Notes: generated by a model not told the origin, from the sequence alone. Counted from the stretch's first letter, positions 7,604 to 15,743 are shown. The stretch is 16,483 nucleotides of DNA from Bacteroidaceae bacterium (GCA_017961965.1 JAGCWG010000290.1:1-16483), one strand, 5' to 3'. A program made the numbers and translations.

Positions 7604-8335
7604 ATGGGACAGAAGTGTAATCCAATAAGCAACCGCCTCGGTATTGTCCGTGGCTGGGATTCAAACTGGTTCGGAGGTAAGAGTTTCGGAGATAACCTCT
7701 TGGAAGATTCAAAGATACGTAAGTACCTCAATGCCCGTTTGGCTAAGGCAAGTGTTTCTAAGATCGTAATCGAAAGAACACTGAAACTTGTCACTATTAC
7801 TATTTGTTCTGCTCGTCCGGGTATCATCATTGGTAAAGGTGGTCAGGATGTAGAAGCACTCAAGGCAGAGCTTAAGAAGGTAACCGACAAGGATGTACAG
7901 ATAAACATTTACGAGATTAAGCGTCCGGAACTCGACGCTACAATCGTTGCTAACAACATAGCACGTCAGATTGAAGGTAAGATTGCTTATCGTCGTGCTA
8001 TCAAGACTGCAATTGCTAACACAATGCGCTCTGGTGCTGAAGGTATAAAGATACAGATTTCAGGTCGTCTGAACGGTGCAGAAATGAGCCGCTCTGAGAT
8101 GTACAAGGAAGGACGTACTCCACTGCATACTCTTCGCGCAGATATCGACTACTGTCTGGCTGAGGCTCTTACTAAGGTAGGTCTCCTTGGTATCAAGGTA
8201 TGGATTTGCCGTGGTGAGAAGTTCGGTAAGCAGGATTTGGCTCCAAACTTCGCTCAGCAGAAGGAAGCGGTGCGCGGAGGTAACAGCAATGGTGGCAACA
8301 GGAGATTTAGAAGCAAAAAGTCAAATCGTAATTAA
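7604..8335 (+). CDS. rpsC: 30S ribosomal protein S3
   Basis: S3 (uS3) lies at the mRNA entry channel and contributes to mRNA unwinding with S4 and S5. The 243-residue protein begins [20 protein letters not shown]. It contains a type 2 KH domain with the GxxG loop GKGG at 77-80 ([17 protein letters not shown]). The C-terminal domain carries the [19 protein letters not shown] signature and [13 protein letters not shown]. The tail is basic and asparagine-rich, as expected for a disordered end. The start follows rplV by 2 nt, suggesting coupled translation. It is slightly longer than E. coli S3 (233). Confidence 0.98.
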   Translation: MGQKCNPISNRLGIVRGWDSNWFGGKSFGDNLLEDSKIRKYLNARLAKASVSKIVIERTLKLVTITICSARPGIIIGKGGQDVEALKAELKKVTDKDVQINIYEIKRPELDATIVANNIARQIEGKIAYRRAIKTAIANTMRSGAEGIKIQISGRLNGAEMSRSEMYKEGRTPLHTLRADIDYCLAEALTKVGLLGIKVWICRGEKFGKQDLAPNFAQQKEAVRGGNSNGGNRRFRSKKSNRN

Positions 8336-8346
8336 TCTGATGAACT

Positions 8347-8778
8347 ATGTTACAGCCAAAAAGACAAAAGTATAGAAGACCGCAAAAGGGTCGTGGCCGT
8401 TTGAACGGCGTATCACACCGTGGTACTGAACTTGCTTTCGGTAGTTTCGGTATTAAGGCTCTTCAGACTCGCTGGATCACAGCTCGTCAGATTGAAGCAG
8501 CCCGTGTTGCTATCACACGTCATATGCAGCGTCAAGGTCAGGTTTGGATCCGTATCTTCCCTGACAAACCAATCACTAAGAAGCCGGCTGACGTCCGAAT
8601 GGGTAAAGGTAAGGGAGATCCATACCAGTATGTATTCCCTGCTAAACCAGGACGCATCCTCTTCGAGATTGAAGGTGTTCCATATGATATAGCTAAGGAA
8701 GCTCTCCGTCTTGGAGCTCAGAAACTTCCTACTACTACTAAGTTTGTTGTACGTCGTGATTACGACAAAAATGCTTAA
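8347..8778 (+). CDS. rplP: 50S ribosomal protein L16
   Basis: L16 (uL16) is a late-assembly protein at the A-site side of the 50S subunit and helps position tRNA. The 143-residue product starts [20 protein letters not shown] and carries [41 protein letters not shown] and the MGKGKG loop (85-90). R84 aligns with E. coli R81, the arginine hydroxylated by RoxA/YcfD; whether such an enzyme exists here is unknown. It starts 11 nt after rpsC with no convincing SD, and rpmC follows after 3 nt. Confidence 0.98.
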   Translation: MLQPKRQKYRRPQKGRGRLNGVSHRGTELAFGSFGIKALQTRWITARQIEAARVAITRHMQRQGQVWIRIFPDKPITKKPADVRMGKGKGDPYQYVFPAKPGRILFEIEGVPYDIAKEALRLGAQKLPTTTKFVVRRDYDKNA

Positions 8779-8781
8779 AAG

Positions 8782-8976
8782 ATGAAGATTTCAGAAATTA
8801 GAGAACTCAACGATGCAGAACTCGCAGAGCGCATCGAGACAGAAGTAGCCAACTACGAAAACAAGAAGTTCGGCCACAACATTTCTCCTGTAGAAGATAA
8901 TTCTCAGATTAAGAAGCAGCGTCGTGACATTGCACGTATGAAGACTGTTCTTCGTGAAAGAGAACTCAATAAATAA
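8782..8976 (+). CDS. rpmC: 50S ribosomal protein L29
   Basis: L29 (uL29) is a small two-helix protein next to L23 at the tunnel exit. The 64-residue product has the family length and a highly charged helical sequence: [21 protein letters not shown], then [33 protein letters not shown], which contains the conserved IKKxRRxIARxxTxLRERE helix. It begins 3 nt after rplP without a strong SD and is probably coupled to it. The order rplP-rpmC-rpsQ is the standard one. Confidence 0.97.
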   Translation: MKISEIRELNDAELAERIETEVANYENKKFGHNISPVEDNSQIKKQRRDIARMKTVLRERELNK

Positions 8977-8987
8977 TTCGAGGCTAC

Positions 8988-9242
8988 ATGGAAAGAAATT
9001 TAAGAAAACAGCGTCAGGGTGTGGTTGTAAGCGACAAGATGGATAAGACTATCGTCATTGCAGCTAAGTTTAAAGAGAAGCACCCAATATATGGTAAGTT
9101 TGTCCAGAAGACAAAGAAGTACCATGCTCATGATGAGAAGAACGATGCACATGTTGGTGACACTGTGCTTATCATGGAGACTCGTCCGTTGAGCAAAACA
9201 AAGAGATGGAGATTAGTACAAATCGTAGAAAGAGCTAAGTAA
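8988..9242 (+). CDS. rpsQ: 30S ribosomal protein S17
   Basis: S17 (uS17) is an OB-fold primary binder of the 16S rRNA 5' domain. The 84-residue protein begins [21 protein letters not shown] and continues with [17 protein letters not shown]. It then shows [35 protein letters not shown], the conserved S17 core. A GAGG lies 4 nt before the ATG, too close to be an ideal SD. It follows rpmC by 11 nt and is the last gene of the S10 block. rplN of the spc block begins only 5 nt later, so the two operons are fused without a visible boundary. Confidence 0.97.
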   Translation: MERNLRKQRQGVVVSDKMDKTIVIAAKFKEKHPIYGKFVQKTKKYHAHDEKNDAHVGDTVLIMETRPLSKTKRWRLVQIVERAK

Positions 9243-9247
9243 ACATT

Positions 9248-9613
9248 ATGATACAGGTAGAAACAAGATTAGCCGTTGCTGATAACAGTGGTGCACGTGA
9301 GGTACTTTGTATCCGTGTGCTCGGTGGTACTCGCCGCCGTTATGCTACTGTTGGAGACGTTATTGTCGTAGCAGTAAAGAGTGCTATCCCAACGAGTGAG
9401 GTAAAGAAGGGCTCCGTATCTAAGGCTCTTATTGTTCGCACAAAGAAGGAGGTGCGTCGTGCTGATGGTTCATACATCCGTTTCGACGACAATGCATACG
9501 TACTTCTCAACAATGCTGGCGAAATGAGAGGTAGCCGTATCTTCGGCCCTGTTGCTCGTGAGCTCCGTGCTGCTAATATGAAAGTAGTTTCTTTGGCTAC
9601 TGAGGTACTTTAA
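9248..9613 (+). CDS. rplN: 50S ribosomal protein L14
   Basis: L14 (uL14) binds 23S rRNA on the subunit interface, forms bridges to 16S rRNA and is the docking site for the silencing factor RsfS in many bacteria. The 121-residue protein (E. coli 123) begins [22 protein letters not shown]. It contains [33 protein letters not shown] and the end region [21 protein letters not shown], all highly conserved. No SD precedes the ATG. It is 5 nt after rpsQ and 22 nt before rplX, and opens the spc-type block with no promoter of its own visible. Confidence 0.98.
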   Translation: MIQVETRLAVADNSGAREVLCIRVLGGTRRRYATVGDVIVVAVKSAIPTSEVKKGSVSKALIVRTKKEVRRADGSYIRFDDNAYVLLNNAGEMRGSRIFGPVARELRAANMKVVSLATEVL

Positions 9614-9635
9614 TTATTAAAGAATTACAGTAAAA

Positions 9636-9953
9636 ATGGGAAAATTACACATAAAGAAAGGCGACACGGTATATGTAAATGCTGGTGACGACAAGGGTAA
9701 GACCGGTAAGGTCCTCTCTGTGATCGTGAAGACTCAGCGTGCCGTAGTCGAGGGTGTCAACAAAGTAAAGAAGAGCACTAAGCCAAGTGCTGCACACCCA
9801 CAGGGAGGTATTATCGAGCAGGAAGCACCTATCCACATCTCCAACCTCAATGTAGTTGATCCTAAGTCAGGAAAAGCTACTCGTATTGGTAGAAAATTAG
9901 GCGCTAATGGAAAGTTAGTTCGTTACGCTAAAAAATCAGGGGAGGAAATTTAA
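9636..9953 (+). CDS. rplX: 50S ribosomal protein L24
   Basis: L24 (uL24) is an assembly initiator that binds the 5' end of 23S rRNA near the tunnel exit. The 105-residue product starts [21 protein letters not shown]. Its N-terminal KOW motif spans about residues 6-32 ([20 protein letters not shown]), followed by [20 protein letters not shown], the conserved surface region. The stop codon TAA overlaps the rplE ATG by one base (TAATG at 9951-9955), and the last codons contain the rplE SD. This is a strong arrangement for translational coupling. In E. coli the S8 control site lies near this junction. Confidence 0.97.
   Translation: MGKLHIKKGDTVYVNAGDDKGKTGKVLSVIVKTQRAVVEGVNKVKKSTKPSAAHPQGGIIEQEAPIHISNLNVVDPKSGKATRIGRKLGANGKLVRYAKKSGEEI
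9941..9945 (+). promoter_or_regulatory. Strong Shine-Dalgarno site for rplE, inside rplX
   Basis: GGAGG (within AGGGGAGG at 9938-9945) lies in the last codons of rplX, 7 nt before the rplE ATG at 9953. Combined with the one-base stop/start overlap, it implies re-initiation or coupled translation of L24 and L5. Confidence 0.8.
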
Positions 9954-10507
9954 TGAGTACAACTGCACAATTAAAGAATGTATATGCTGAGCAGATTGCT
10001 CCAGCACTTCAGAAGCAGTTCAATTACACTTCACCAATGCAGATTCCTGTATTGAAGAAGATGGTAATCAACCAGGGTCTTGGTATGGCAACTGCTGACA
10101 AGAAGATTATCGAGATTGCAATGAACGAGATTGCACAGATCACAGGACAGAAGCCAGTGACAACACTGTCAAAGAAGGATATCTCAAACTTCCGTCTGCG
10201 TAGAAAGATGCCAATCGGTGTGATGGTAACTCTGCGTCGCGACAGAATGTATGAATTCCTCGAGAAGCTGGTTCGTGTATCTCTGCCTCGTATTCGTGAC
10301 TTCAAGGGTATCGATTCCAAGTTTGACGGTCGTGGTAACTACACACTCGGTATCACTGAGCAGATCATCTTCCCTGAGATCAATATCGACCAGGTTGAGA
10401 AGATTGCCGGTATGAATATCACTTTCGTTACTTCAGCTAAGACAGACGAAGAGGGTTATGCACTCCTGAAGGCATTCGGTCTTCCATTTAAAGATGCTAA
10501 AAAATAA
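9953..10507 (+). CDS. rplE: 50S ribosomal protein L5
   Basis: L5 (uL5) binds 5S rRNA in the central protuberance and contacts P-site tRNA. The 184-residue protein (E. coli 179) begins [20 protein letters not shown] and holds the conserved MQIPVLKKMVINQGLG, ITGQKPVTTLSKKDISNFRLR, PIGVMVTLRRDRMYEFLEK and RIRDFKGIDSKFDGRGNYTLG segments. The C-terminal half ends in TDEEGYALLKAFGLPF, a family signature. The start is fixed by a good SD and overlaps the rplX stop by 1 nt. rpsN follows after 6 nt. Confidence 0.98.
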   Translation: MSTTAQLKNVYAEQIAPALQKQFNYTSPMQIPVLKKMVINQGLGMATADKKIIEIAMNEIAQITGQKPVTTLSKKDISNFRLRRKMPIGVMVTLRRDRMYEFLEKLVRVSLPRIRDFKGIDSKFDGRGNYTLGITEQIIFPEINIDQVEKIAGMNITFVTSAKTDEEGYALLKAFGLPFKDAKK

Positions 10508-10513
10508 ATAAGT

Positions 10514-10813
10514 ATGGCAAAGGAATCAATGAAAGCACGTGAGGTAAAGCGTGCAAGACTTGTGGCTAAGTATGCAGCTAAGCGTGCGGCGCTGAAGAAG
10601 ATTATTGCTACCGGTGAGCCGGAAGAGGCATACGAGGCAGCTCGTGCACTTCAGGCAATACCTGCAAATGCAAACCCAATCCGCCTTCACAACCGCTGCA
10701 AGATAACTGGACGTCCAAGAGGTTATATCCGCCAGTTCGGACTCTCTCGTATCCAGTTCCGCGAGATGGCTTCACAAGGTCTTATTCCAGGAGTTAAGAA
10801 AGCAAGTTGGTAA
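10514..10813 (+). CDS. rpsN: 30S ribosomal protein S14, long zinc-free type
   Basis: S14 (uS14) is a head protein of the small subunit near S3 and S10. The 99-residue protein begins [20 protein letters not shown]. It is the long form: it contains only one cysteine (in [13 protein letters not shown]) and lacks the two CxxC pairs of the short zinc-binding form, so it should not bind zinc. The C-terminal [20 protein letters not shown] and [10 protein letters not shown] are conserved. No SD. It lies 6 nt after rplE, but is followed by an exceptional 224-nt gap before rpsH, whereas these two genes usually sit close together. Confidence 0.98.
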   Translation: MAKESMKAREVKRARLVAKYAAKRAALKKIIATGEPEEAYEAARALQAIPANANPIRLHNRCKITGRPRGYIRQFGLSRIQFREMASQGLIPGVKKASW

Positions 10814-11037
10814 TAAATTGCGGTTCCGCTTGCAAATAACTTTTAGCAAGTAAACATCCGATAGTTACCAGTTCGGGGGTAACTTGACGATATTTTACTT
10901 CTAAACAACGGTGATGGAAACAGGGTCTGAACAGGATTTCTAAGTTCTTTCATACGTTAAAGCTAAAAAACGAGATAGTTTTATTATTGTTAAATATTGT
11001 CGGACACCCGATATGCTCCGATTAATTTAATTTTATT
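10814..11037 (+). promoter_or_regulatory. Long rpsN-rpsH spacer with several hairpins
   Basis: This 224-nt spacer is by far the largest gap in the S10-spc part. No ORF with family resemblance is visible in it. Hairpins: 10829-10850 (CTTGC/GCAAG, 12-nt loop) and 10864-10883 (GTTACC/GGTAAC, 8-nt loop). At the 3' end are two alternatives: TCGG 11000-11003 with CCGA 11008-11011, or TCGGA 11000-11004 with TCCGA 11017-11021, 16 nt before the rpsH ATG. No perfect TAnnTTTG promoter and no T-tract terminator was found. A feedback site for S8 or an RNA-processing site is plausible but unproven. Confidence 0.45.
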
Positions 11038-11433
11038 ATGACAGATCCAATAGCAGATTATTTAACGAGGTTGCGCAATGCCATTCAGGCAAAGCACAAG
11101 GTGGTAGAAATACCAGCCTCAAACCTGAAGAAGGAAATCACTAAGATTCTCTTCGACAAGGGTTACATTTTGAACTTCAAGTTCGTAGAGGAGGGTCCTC
11201 AGGGCACAATCAAGATTGCTCTCAAGTATGATCCTCAGACAAAAGTAAGCGCCATTCAGTCGCTGAAGCGTGTTTCACGTCCAGGTCTCCGTAAGTATAC
11301 CGGTTACAAGGACATGCCACGTGTAATTAACGGATTGGGTATCGCAGTGATATCTACATCTAAAGGTGTTATGACAGACAAGGAAGCTGCTGATCTTAAG
11401 ATTGGTGGTGAGGTTCTTTGTTATGTATATTAA
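11038..11433 (+). CDS. rpsH: 30S ribosomal protein S8
   Basis: S8 (uS8) binds the central domain of 16S rRNA and in E. coli represses the spc operon by binding its mRNA. The 131-residue protein (E. coli 130) begins MTDPIADYLTRLRNAIQAKH and contains the RPGLRKYTGYKDMPRVINGLG segment and the C-terminal signature ISTSKGVMTDKEAADLKIGG. The ATG at 11038 follows an A/T-rich run without SD. It lies behind the 224-nt structured spacer, so its translation could be set independently of the upstream genes. rplF follows 17 nt after the stop, with a strong SD between. Confidence 0.98.
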   Translation: MTDPIADYLTRLRNAIQAKHKVVEIPASNLKKEITKILFDKGYILNFKFVEEGPQGTIKIALKYDPQTKVSAIQSLKRVSRPGLRKYTGYKDMPRVINGLGIAVISTSKGVMTDKEAADLKIGGEVLCYVY

Positions 11434-11435
11434 TT

Positions 11436-11443
11436 AAGGAGGA
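11436..11443 (+). promoter_or_regulatory. Strong Shine-Dalgarno site for rplF
   Basis: AAGGAGGA with core GGAGG at 11438-11442 lies 8 nt before the ATG at 11451 and just after the rpsH stop (11431-11433). It decides the rplF start against an in-frame upstream TTG at 11418. Confidence 0.85.
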
Positions 11444-11450
11444 ATTTATA

Positions 11451-12020
11451 ATGTCTAGAATTGGTAAATTACCTATTATTATTCCTGCAGGGGTAACAGT
11501 AACTCTTAAGGATGACATTGTAACTGTAAAAGGTCCGAAAGGCGAACTCAGCCAATACGTGAATCCTGCTATCAAGGTATGTATTGAGGACGGAAAGGTG
11601 ACAATGGAAGAAGATACTGAATTGATGCAGGATAATACAAAGCAGCGTCATGCTTTTCACGGTCTCTACCGTTCACTCGTGAACAATATGGTAGTAGGTG
11701 TTTCTGAGGGCTACAAGGCAACACTTCAGATTGTAGGTGTTGGTTATCGTGTAAGCAATCAGGGAAATGTTCTTGAGTTTGCACTCGGATATTCTCACGG
11801 TATCGTATTCGATGTTCCAAAGGAAGTGAAGGTCGAAACTAAGTCAGAGAGAAATCAGGATCCTCTTATCATGCTCGAATCATGCGACAAGCAGTTGCTT
11901 GGACTCGTATGTGCTAAGATTCGCTCGTTCCGCAAGCCTGAGCCATATAAGGGCAAGGGTATCCGCTTCCAGGGCGAAGAGATTAGAAGAAAGTCTGGTA
12001 AGTCTGCAAGTGCTAAATAA
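11451..12020 (+). CDS. rplF: 50S ribosomal protein L6
   Basis: L6 (uL6) binds the sarcin-ricin region of 23S rRNA near the factor-binding site. The chosen start at 11451 gives MSRIGKLPIIIPAGVTVTLK, the canonical N-terminus, and 189 residues (E. coli 177; the slightly longer form is usual in Bacteroidetes). An upstream in-frame TTG at 11418 lies within rpsH and before the SD, so it is rejected. Two repeated domains are visible: GPKGELS early, and the C-terminal PEPYKGKGIRFQGEEIRRKSG end. It has one of the four strong SDs in the cluster. Confidence 0.97.
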   Translation: MSRIGKLPIIIPAGVTVTLKDDIVTVKGPKGELSQYVNPAIKVCIEDGKVTMEEDTELMQDNTKQRHAFHGLYRSLVNNMVVGVSEGYKATLQIVGVGYRVSNQGNVLEFALGYSHGIVFDVPKEVKVETKSERNQDPLIMLESCDKQLLGLVCAKIRSFRKPEPYKGKGIRFQGEEIRRKSGKSASAK

Positions 12021-12038
12021 TTAAAATCGATTTAGAGT

Positions 12039-12380
12039 ATGATTACAAAGATTGAAAGACGACTCAAAATTAAATATAGAGTACGCAATAAAATCTCAGG
12101 TACAGCTGAACGTCCCCGTATGAGTGTGTTCAGAAGTAACAAGCAGATTTATGTTCAGGTGATTGATGACGATGCACAGAAGACTCTCGTTGCTGCATCA
12201 TCACTTGGTTTAGAGAAAATGAATAAGAGTGAACAGGCAGCTAAGGTTGGTGAACTCGTTGCAAAGAAAGCTATCGAGGCTGGTATTTCAACAGTTGTAT
12301 TCGACCGTAACGGTTACCTCTATCACGGAAGAGTAAAAGCTGTAGCAGATGCTGCACGCGAAGCAGGACTTAAATTTTAA
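12039..12380 (+). CDS. rplR: 50S ribosomal protein L18
   Basis: L18 (uL18) binds 5S rRNA together with L5 and helps mount it on the 50S subunit. The 113-residue protein (E. coli 117) begins [20 protein letters not shown]. It contains [24 protein letters not shown], the conserved strand-turn-strand core, and ends with [24 protein letters not shown], the family C-terminal signature. It starts 18 nt after rplF without SD, and rpsE follows after 8 nt. The order rplF-rplR-rpsE-rpmD-rplO-secY is that of the classic spc operon. Confidence 0.98.
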   Translation: MITKIERRLKIKYRVRNKISGTAERPRMSVFRSNKQIYVQVIDDDAQKTLVAASSLGLEKMNKSEQAAKVGELVAKKAIEAGISTVVFDRNGYLYHGRVKAVADAAREAGLKF

Positions 12381-12388
12381 ATACGATT

Positions 12389-12898
12389 ATGGTAAATAGA
12401 GTTAAAGTACAAAACGATGCCGAGCTTAAGGACCGCTTGGTTGCTATTAATCGTGTTACTAAGGTTACTAAGGGTGGTCGTACATTCACATTCGCTGCCA
12501 TCGTAGTTGTTGGTGACGGTAATGGTGTAATAGGCTATGGTCTTGGTAAGGCTGGTGAAGTTACAGCTGCTATCGCTAAGGGCGTTGAAGCTGCAAAGAA
12601 GAATCTGGTTAAGATTCCGGTTCTGAACGGAACAGTTCCTCACGAGGCTACTGCTAAGTTTGGCGGTGCACGTGTATTGATTATGCCAGCATCTGAAGGT
12701 ACTGGAGTTGTAGCCGGTGGTGCTATGCGTGCAGTACTTGAGAGTGTAGGTGTTACAGACGTGCTTGCAAAGTCAAAGGGTTCATCAAACCCTCACAACC
12801 TTGTAAAGGCTACTATCGAGGCACTGGCAAATATGCGCGACCCGAGAACTGTCGCTGCTAACCGTGGTGTTAATTTGACAAAAGTATTTAAGGGATAA
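12389..12898 (+). CDS. rpsE: 30S ribosomal protein S5
   Basis: S5 (uS5) acts at the mRNA entry side and in decoding fidelity. The 169-residue product carries the N-terminal double-stranded RNA-binding fold ([19 protein letters not shown], with the loop VTKGGR at 26-31 where spectinomycin-resistance changes usually map, unaltered here). It also has [22 protein letters not shown] and the C-terminal domain with [19 protein letters not shown] and [19 protein letters not shown]. The start ATG has no SD and follows rplR by 8 nt. Its stop is followed directly by the strong SD for rpmD. Confidence 0.98.
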   Translation: MVNRVKVQNDAELKDRLVAINRVTKVTKGGRTFTFAAIVVVGDGNGVIGYGLGKAGEVTAAIAKGVEAAKKNLVKIPVLNGTVPHEATAKFGGARVLIMPASEGTGVVAGGAMRAVLESVGVTDVLAKSKGSSNPHNLVKATIEALANMRDPRTVAANRGVNLTKVFKG

Positions 12899-12904
12899 GG
12901 AGGA
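12897..12904 (+). promoter_or_regulatory. Strong Shine-Dalgarno site for rpmD
   Basis: AAGGAGGA, core GGAGG at 12899-12903, overlaps the last two bases of the rpsE stop codon and leaves 7 nt before the rpmD ATG at 12911. It has the same layout as the rplW site. Confidence 0.85.
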
Positions 12905-12910
12905 TAAAGC

Positions 12911-13087
12911 ATGGCAACAATCAAAATCAAGCAAGTAAAAGGTCAGGCTGGTCGTCCTATCGATCAGAAGAGCACACTTGAGTCGCTCGGACTTGGCAAA
13001 ATCAATCGTGTTGTTGAGCGTGAAGACACTCCCTCTCTCCGCGGTATGATTCGCAAGGTAGCACACCTCGTTGAGGTTATCGATTAA
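12911..13087 (+). CDS. rpmD: 50S ribosomal protein L30
   Basis: L30 (uL30) is a small 23S rRNA-binding protein. Translation from the ATG at 12911 gives 58 residues, the expected length: MATIKIKQVKGQAGRPIDQK, then STLESLGLGKINRVVEREDT and a C-terminus ending in MIRKVAHLVEVID. The TLxSLGLGKINxxVxxxDTPxxRGMIxKVxHLVxV pattern is diagnostic. A strong SD lies 7 nt upstream. Genes on either side (rpsE and rplO) are in the order expected for the spc operon; the gaps are 12 nt and 29 nt. Confidence 0.97.
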   Translation: MATIKIKQVKGQAGRPIDQKSTLESLGLGKINRVVEREDTPSLRGMIRKVAHLVEVID

Positions 13088-13116
13088 TTGTTTATCAACT
13101 AAAAAAAGATTTGACA

Positions 13117-13563
13117 ATGGAATTATATAATTTGAAACCAAATGAGGGTTCCACTCATAACAGCAAGCGTGTAGGTCGTGGCTACGGTTCTGGTAAGGGC
13201 CGCACTTCTACTCGCGGTCACAAGGGTGCTAAGGCTCGTTCTGGTTACAAGGCTAAGATTGGTTTCGAAGGTGGTCAGATGCCACTGCAGCGCCGTCTGC
13301 CTAAGTTCGGTTTCCAGAATATTAACCGCGTAGAGTACAAGGCTATTAACCTCAGTCTTATTCAGTCGTTGGCTGATAAGCTGGGCGTTACAAAGATCGG
13401 TCTTGAAGAACTCAGAAATGCTGGTTTTATCAACAAAAAGCATTTAGTAAAGATACTTGGCAACGGTGAAATCACTTCAAAGATTGATGTTGAGGCTCAC
13501 GCATTCTCTGCAAAGGCTGAGGCTGCAATCACTGAGAAGGGTGGTACAGTTGTAAAACTCTAA
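13117..13563 (+). CDS. rplO: 50S ribosomal protein L15
   Basis: L15 (uL15) is a late assembly protein with a long basic N-terminal extension that penetrates 23S rRNA. The start ATG at 13117 (MELYNLKPNEGSTHNSKRVG) gives 148 residues; a TTG two codons upstream (13111) is in frame but unsupported. The glycine/arginine-rich arm (GRGYGSGKGRTSTRGHKG, 20-37) and GFEGGQMPLQRRLPKFGF (49-66) are conserved. The globular C-terminal domain ends in AEAAITEKGGTVVKL. No SD. secY follows after 18 nt, as in nearly all bacteria. Confidence 0.97.
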   Translation: MELYNLKPNEGSTHNSKRVGRGYGSGKGRTSTRGHKGAKARSGYKAKIGFEGGQMPLQRRLPKFGFQNINRVEYKAINLSLIQSLADKLGVTKIGLEELRNAGFINKKHLVKILGNGEITSKIDVEAHAFSAKAEAAITEKGGTVVKL

Positions 13564-13581
13564 TTTAAAATTAGAAAACTA

Positions 13582-14928
13582 ATGAATAAACTTAAGAATC
13601 TCAAGCTGGTAAAGACGCTTATCAACATATGGAAGGTTGAGGATCTCCGTGTCCGTATCGGAATCACTCTGCTTTTCGTTGCTGTCTATCGATTCGGATC
13701 TTATGTTGTGCTTCCGGGCATTGACACTGAAGCACTTCAGGGACTGAAGAACCAGACAGAAGGTGGTCTTATGTCACTGCTTGATATGTTCTCAGGTGGA
13801 GCTTTTTCAAAGGCATCAATCTTTGCCCTTGGAATCATGCCCTACATCTCAGCTTCAATCGTGATGCAGTTGTTGGGTATTGCTGTTCCATATTTCCAGA
13901 AGATGCAGCGTGAGGGAGAAAGCGGAAGAAGAAAGATGAATCAGTATACACGTTATTTGACTGTCCTGATTCTTCTGTTCCAGGCTCCTTCATATCTCGT
14001 CAATCTGAGAATGCAGACAGCAGGAACTGCGCTCTATTCATCATTGAATTGGTCAATGTTCCTTCTTACCTCGACAATCATACTTGCAGCAGGCAGTATG
14101 TTCATCCTCTGGTTGGGTGAGCGTATTACAGACAAGGGTATCGGAAACGGTGTATCTCTCATAATCATGATTGGTATCATCGCACGTTTCCCATCTGCAT
14201 TCAGCCAAGAGCTTATTACTCGCTTCACAACTCCTCAGGGTGGTGGTCTTGTAATATTCCTGGTTGAGATTGTAATATTCCTGTTTGTTATTGCTGCAGC
14301 CATATTGCTCGTACAAGGTGTACGCCGTGTGCCAGTCAACTACGCAAAGCTCATATCAGGAAACCGTCAGGTCGGAGGTGCACGTCAGTACATTCCTCTC
14401 AAGCCTTATGCCGCTAATGTGATGCCTATCATCTTTGCTCAGGCAATCATGTTTATCCCAATCACAGTTGCGGGTTACGTATCTGGTGGAAAACTCAGCG
14501 CAGGCATGAACCTGCTCATTGACAACACAAGCTGGTTGTACAATCTTATATTCGCCACTCTGATTATAGTATTTACATACTTATATACTGCAATTACAAT
14601 TAACCCTGTACAGATGGCAGAGGACATGAAGCGCAACAACGGTTTCATTCCTGGAGTCAAGCCTGGTAAGGATACTGCAGACTATATCGATAAGATCATG
14701 TCCCGTATCACTCTTCCCGGCTCACTCTTCCTGGCACTCATTGCCATACTGCCGGCGTTTGCAGATATATTTGGTGTTCAACGTGAATTTGCACAGTTCT
14801 TTGGTGGAACATCGTTGCTCATCCTTGTAGGTGTTGTGCTCGACACACTCCAGCAGATTGAGAGCCATCTTATGATGCGCCATTACGATGGTCTCCTTGA
14901 CTCAGGCAGAATTCGTGGTGCTCACTAA
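13582..14928 (+). CDS. secY: Protein translocase channel subunit SecY
   Basis: SecY forms the protein-conducting channel in the inner membrane with SecE and SecG. The 448-residue protein has ten hydrophobic segments, as expected, the first at about 26-47 and the last around 411-425. The plug-region signature GGAFSKASIFALGIMPYISASIV follows the first segment. Cytoplasmic loops used by SecA and the ribosome are visible: VQGVRRVPVNYAKL (244-257) and the loop with RNNGFIPGVKPGKDTADYID (351-370). In the latter, lysine K360 stands where E. coli has the functionally important R357 (IPGIRPG). Related Bacteroidetes are thought to share this change; this is from memory. It starts 18 nt after rplO without SD. 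Confidence 0.98.
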   Translation: MNKLKNLKLVKTLINIWKVEDLRVRIGITLLFVAVYRFGSYVVLPGIDTEALQGLKNQTEGGLMSLLDMFSGGAFSKASIFALGIMPYISASIVMQLLGIAVPYFQKMQREGESGRRKMNQYTRYLTVLILLFQAPSYLVNLRMQTAGTALYSSLNWSMFLLTSTIILAAGSMFILWLGERITDKGIGNGVSLIIMIGIIARFPSAFSQELITRFTTPQGGGLVIFLVEIVIFLFVIAAAILLVQGVRRVPVNYAKLISGNRQVGGARQYIPLKPYAANVMPIIFAQAIMFIPITVAGYVSGGKLSAGMNLLIDNTSWLYNLIFATLIIVFTYLYTAITINPVQMAEDMKRNNGFIPGVKPGKDTADYIDKIMSRITLPGSLFLALIAILPAFADIFGVQREFAQFFGGTSLLILVGVVLDTLQQIESHLMMRHYDGLLDSGRIRGAH

Positions 14929-14946
14929 TGTAGGTGTTCAGAGTAG

Positions 14947-15741
14947 ATGGTGTATCTTAAGACTGACGAAGAGGTAGAGCTTTTGCGTAAAGCAAATTTG
15001 CTTGTAGGTCAGACTCTTGCTGAACTTGCGAAAGTAATTAAGCCCGGAGTTACTACAAAGCAGCTCGACACAATTGCTGAGACCTTTATACGCGATAACG
15101 GAGCAATTCCGACATTCAAGGGTTTTCCAAATCCCTACGGTAGTTCTTTCCCAGCAAGTATTTGCACATCGGTCAACAATCAGGTCGTGCATGGAATACC
15201 AAACGACACTCCGTTAAAGGAGGGTGATATCGTTTCGGTCGACTGCGGCACAAAACTGAACGGCTATTGCGGCGATTCATGCTACACGTTTGCTATAGGC
15301 GAGATATCTGAGGAGGTGCAGAAACTCCTTACTACAACAAAGGAAGCACTTTATAAAGGTATTGAGCAGGCAACGGTCGGTCATCGTCTCGGCGACATCT
15401 CAAACGCAGTTCAGACTCACTGTGAGGCACAGGGGTATGGAGTCGTTCGTGAGTTCGTCGGACATGGCATAGGAAAGGAAATGCATGAGGACCCACAGGT
15501 TCCTAATTACGGAAGACGTGGAAACGGCATGCTGCTGAAGAACGGATTGTGCATAGCTATCGAACCGATGATTGCAATGGGTGACAAAGAAATCTATATG
15601 CAAGAAGATCGTTGGGGAATAGTGACAAGAGACGGCAAACCAGCCGCACATTATGAACACTCCATATGCGTACGAAAGGGGAAAGCTGACATCCTCTCGT
15701 CGTTTGAAGAAATAGAAAAAGTATTAAGATTAAATCATTGA
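14947..15741 (+). CDS. map: Methionine aminopeptidase, type I
   Basis: This cytoplasmic metalloenzyme removes the N-terminal methionine from new proteins. The 264-residue pita-bread-fold protein has all five metal ligands: D99 (SVDCGT), D110 (YCGDSCYTF), H173 ([10 protein letters not shown]), E206 (AIEPM) and E238 (HYEHS). H82 (VHGIP) matches the substrate-binding histidine of the family and H180 is also conserved. It has no N-terminal zinc-finger extension, so it is type Ia. The ATG at 14947 is 18 nt after secY; only weak SD-like sequence precedes it. Placement between secY and infA, without adk, is usual for Bacteroidetes. infA begins 2 nt after the stop. Confidence 0.97.
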   Translation: MVYLKTDEEVELLRKANLLVGQTLAELAKVIKPGVTTKQLDTIAETFIRDNGAIPTFKGFPNPYGSSFPASICTSVNNQVVHGIPNDTPLKEGDIVSVDCGTKLNGYCGDSCYTFAIGEISEEVQKLLTTTKEALYKGIEQATVGHRLGDISNAVQTHCEAQGYGVVREFVGHGIGKEMHEDPQVPNYGRRGNGMLLKNGLCIAIEPMIAMGDKEIYMQEDRWGIVTRDGKPAAHYEHSICVRKGKADILSSFEEIEKVLRLNH

Positions 15742-15743
15742 GT

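Noticed and set aside
10837..10844. TAACTTTT as an internal promoter for rpsH
   Set aside because: Last base departs from the -7 consensus and no TTTG lies about 20 nt upstream.
11418..11450. TTG start extending L6 by 11 residues
   Set aside because: Inside rpsH and upstream of the strong SD; the canonical MSRIGKLP start is at 11451.
12785..13141. 118-residue minus-strand ORF across rpsE, rpmD and rplO
   Set aside because: Opposes three conserved genes, including rpmD, which is a clear L30; no motif.
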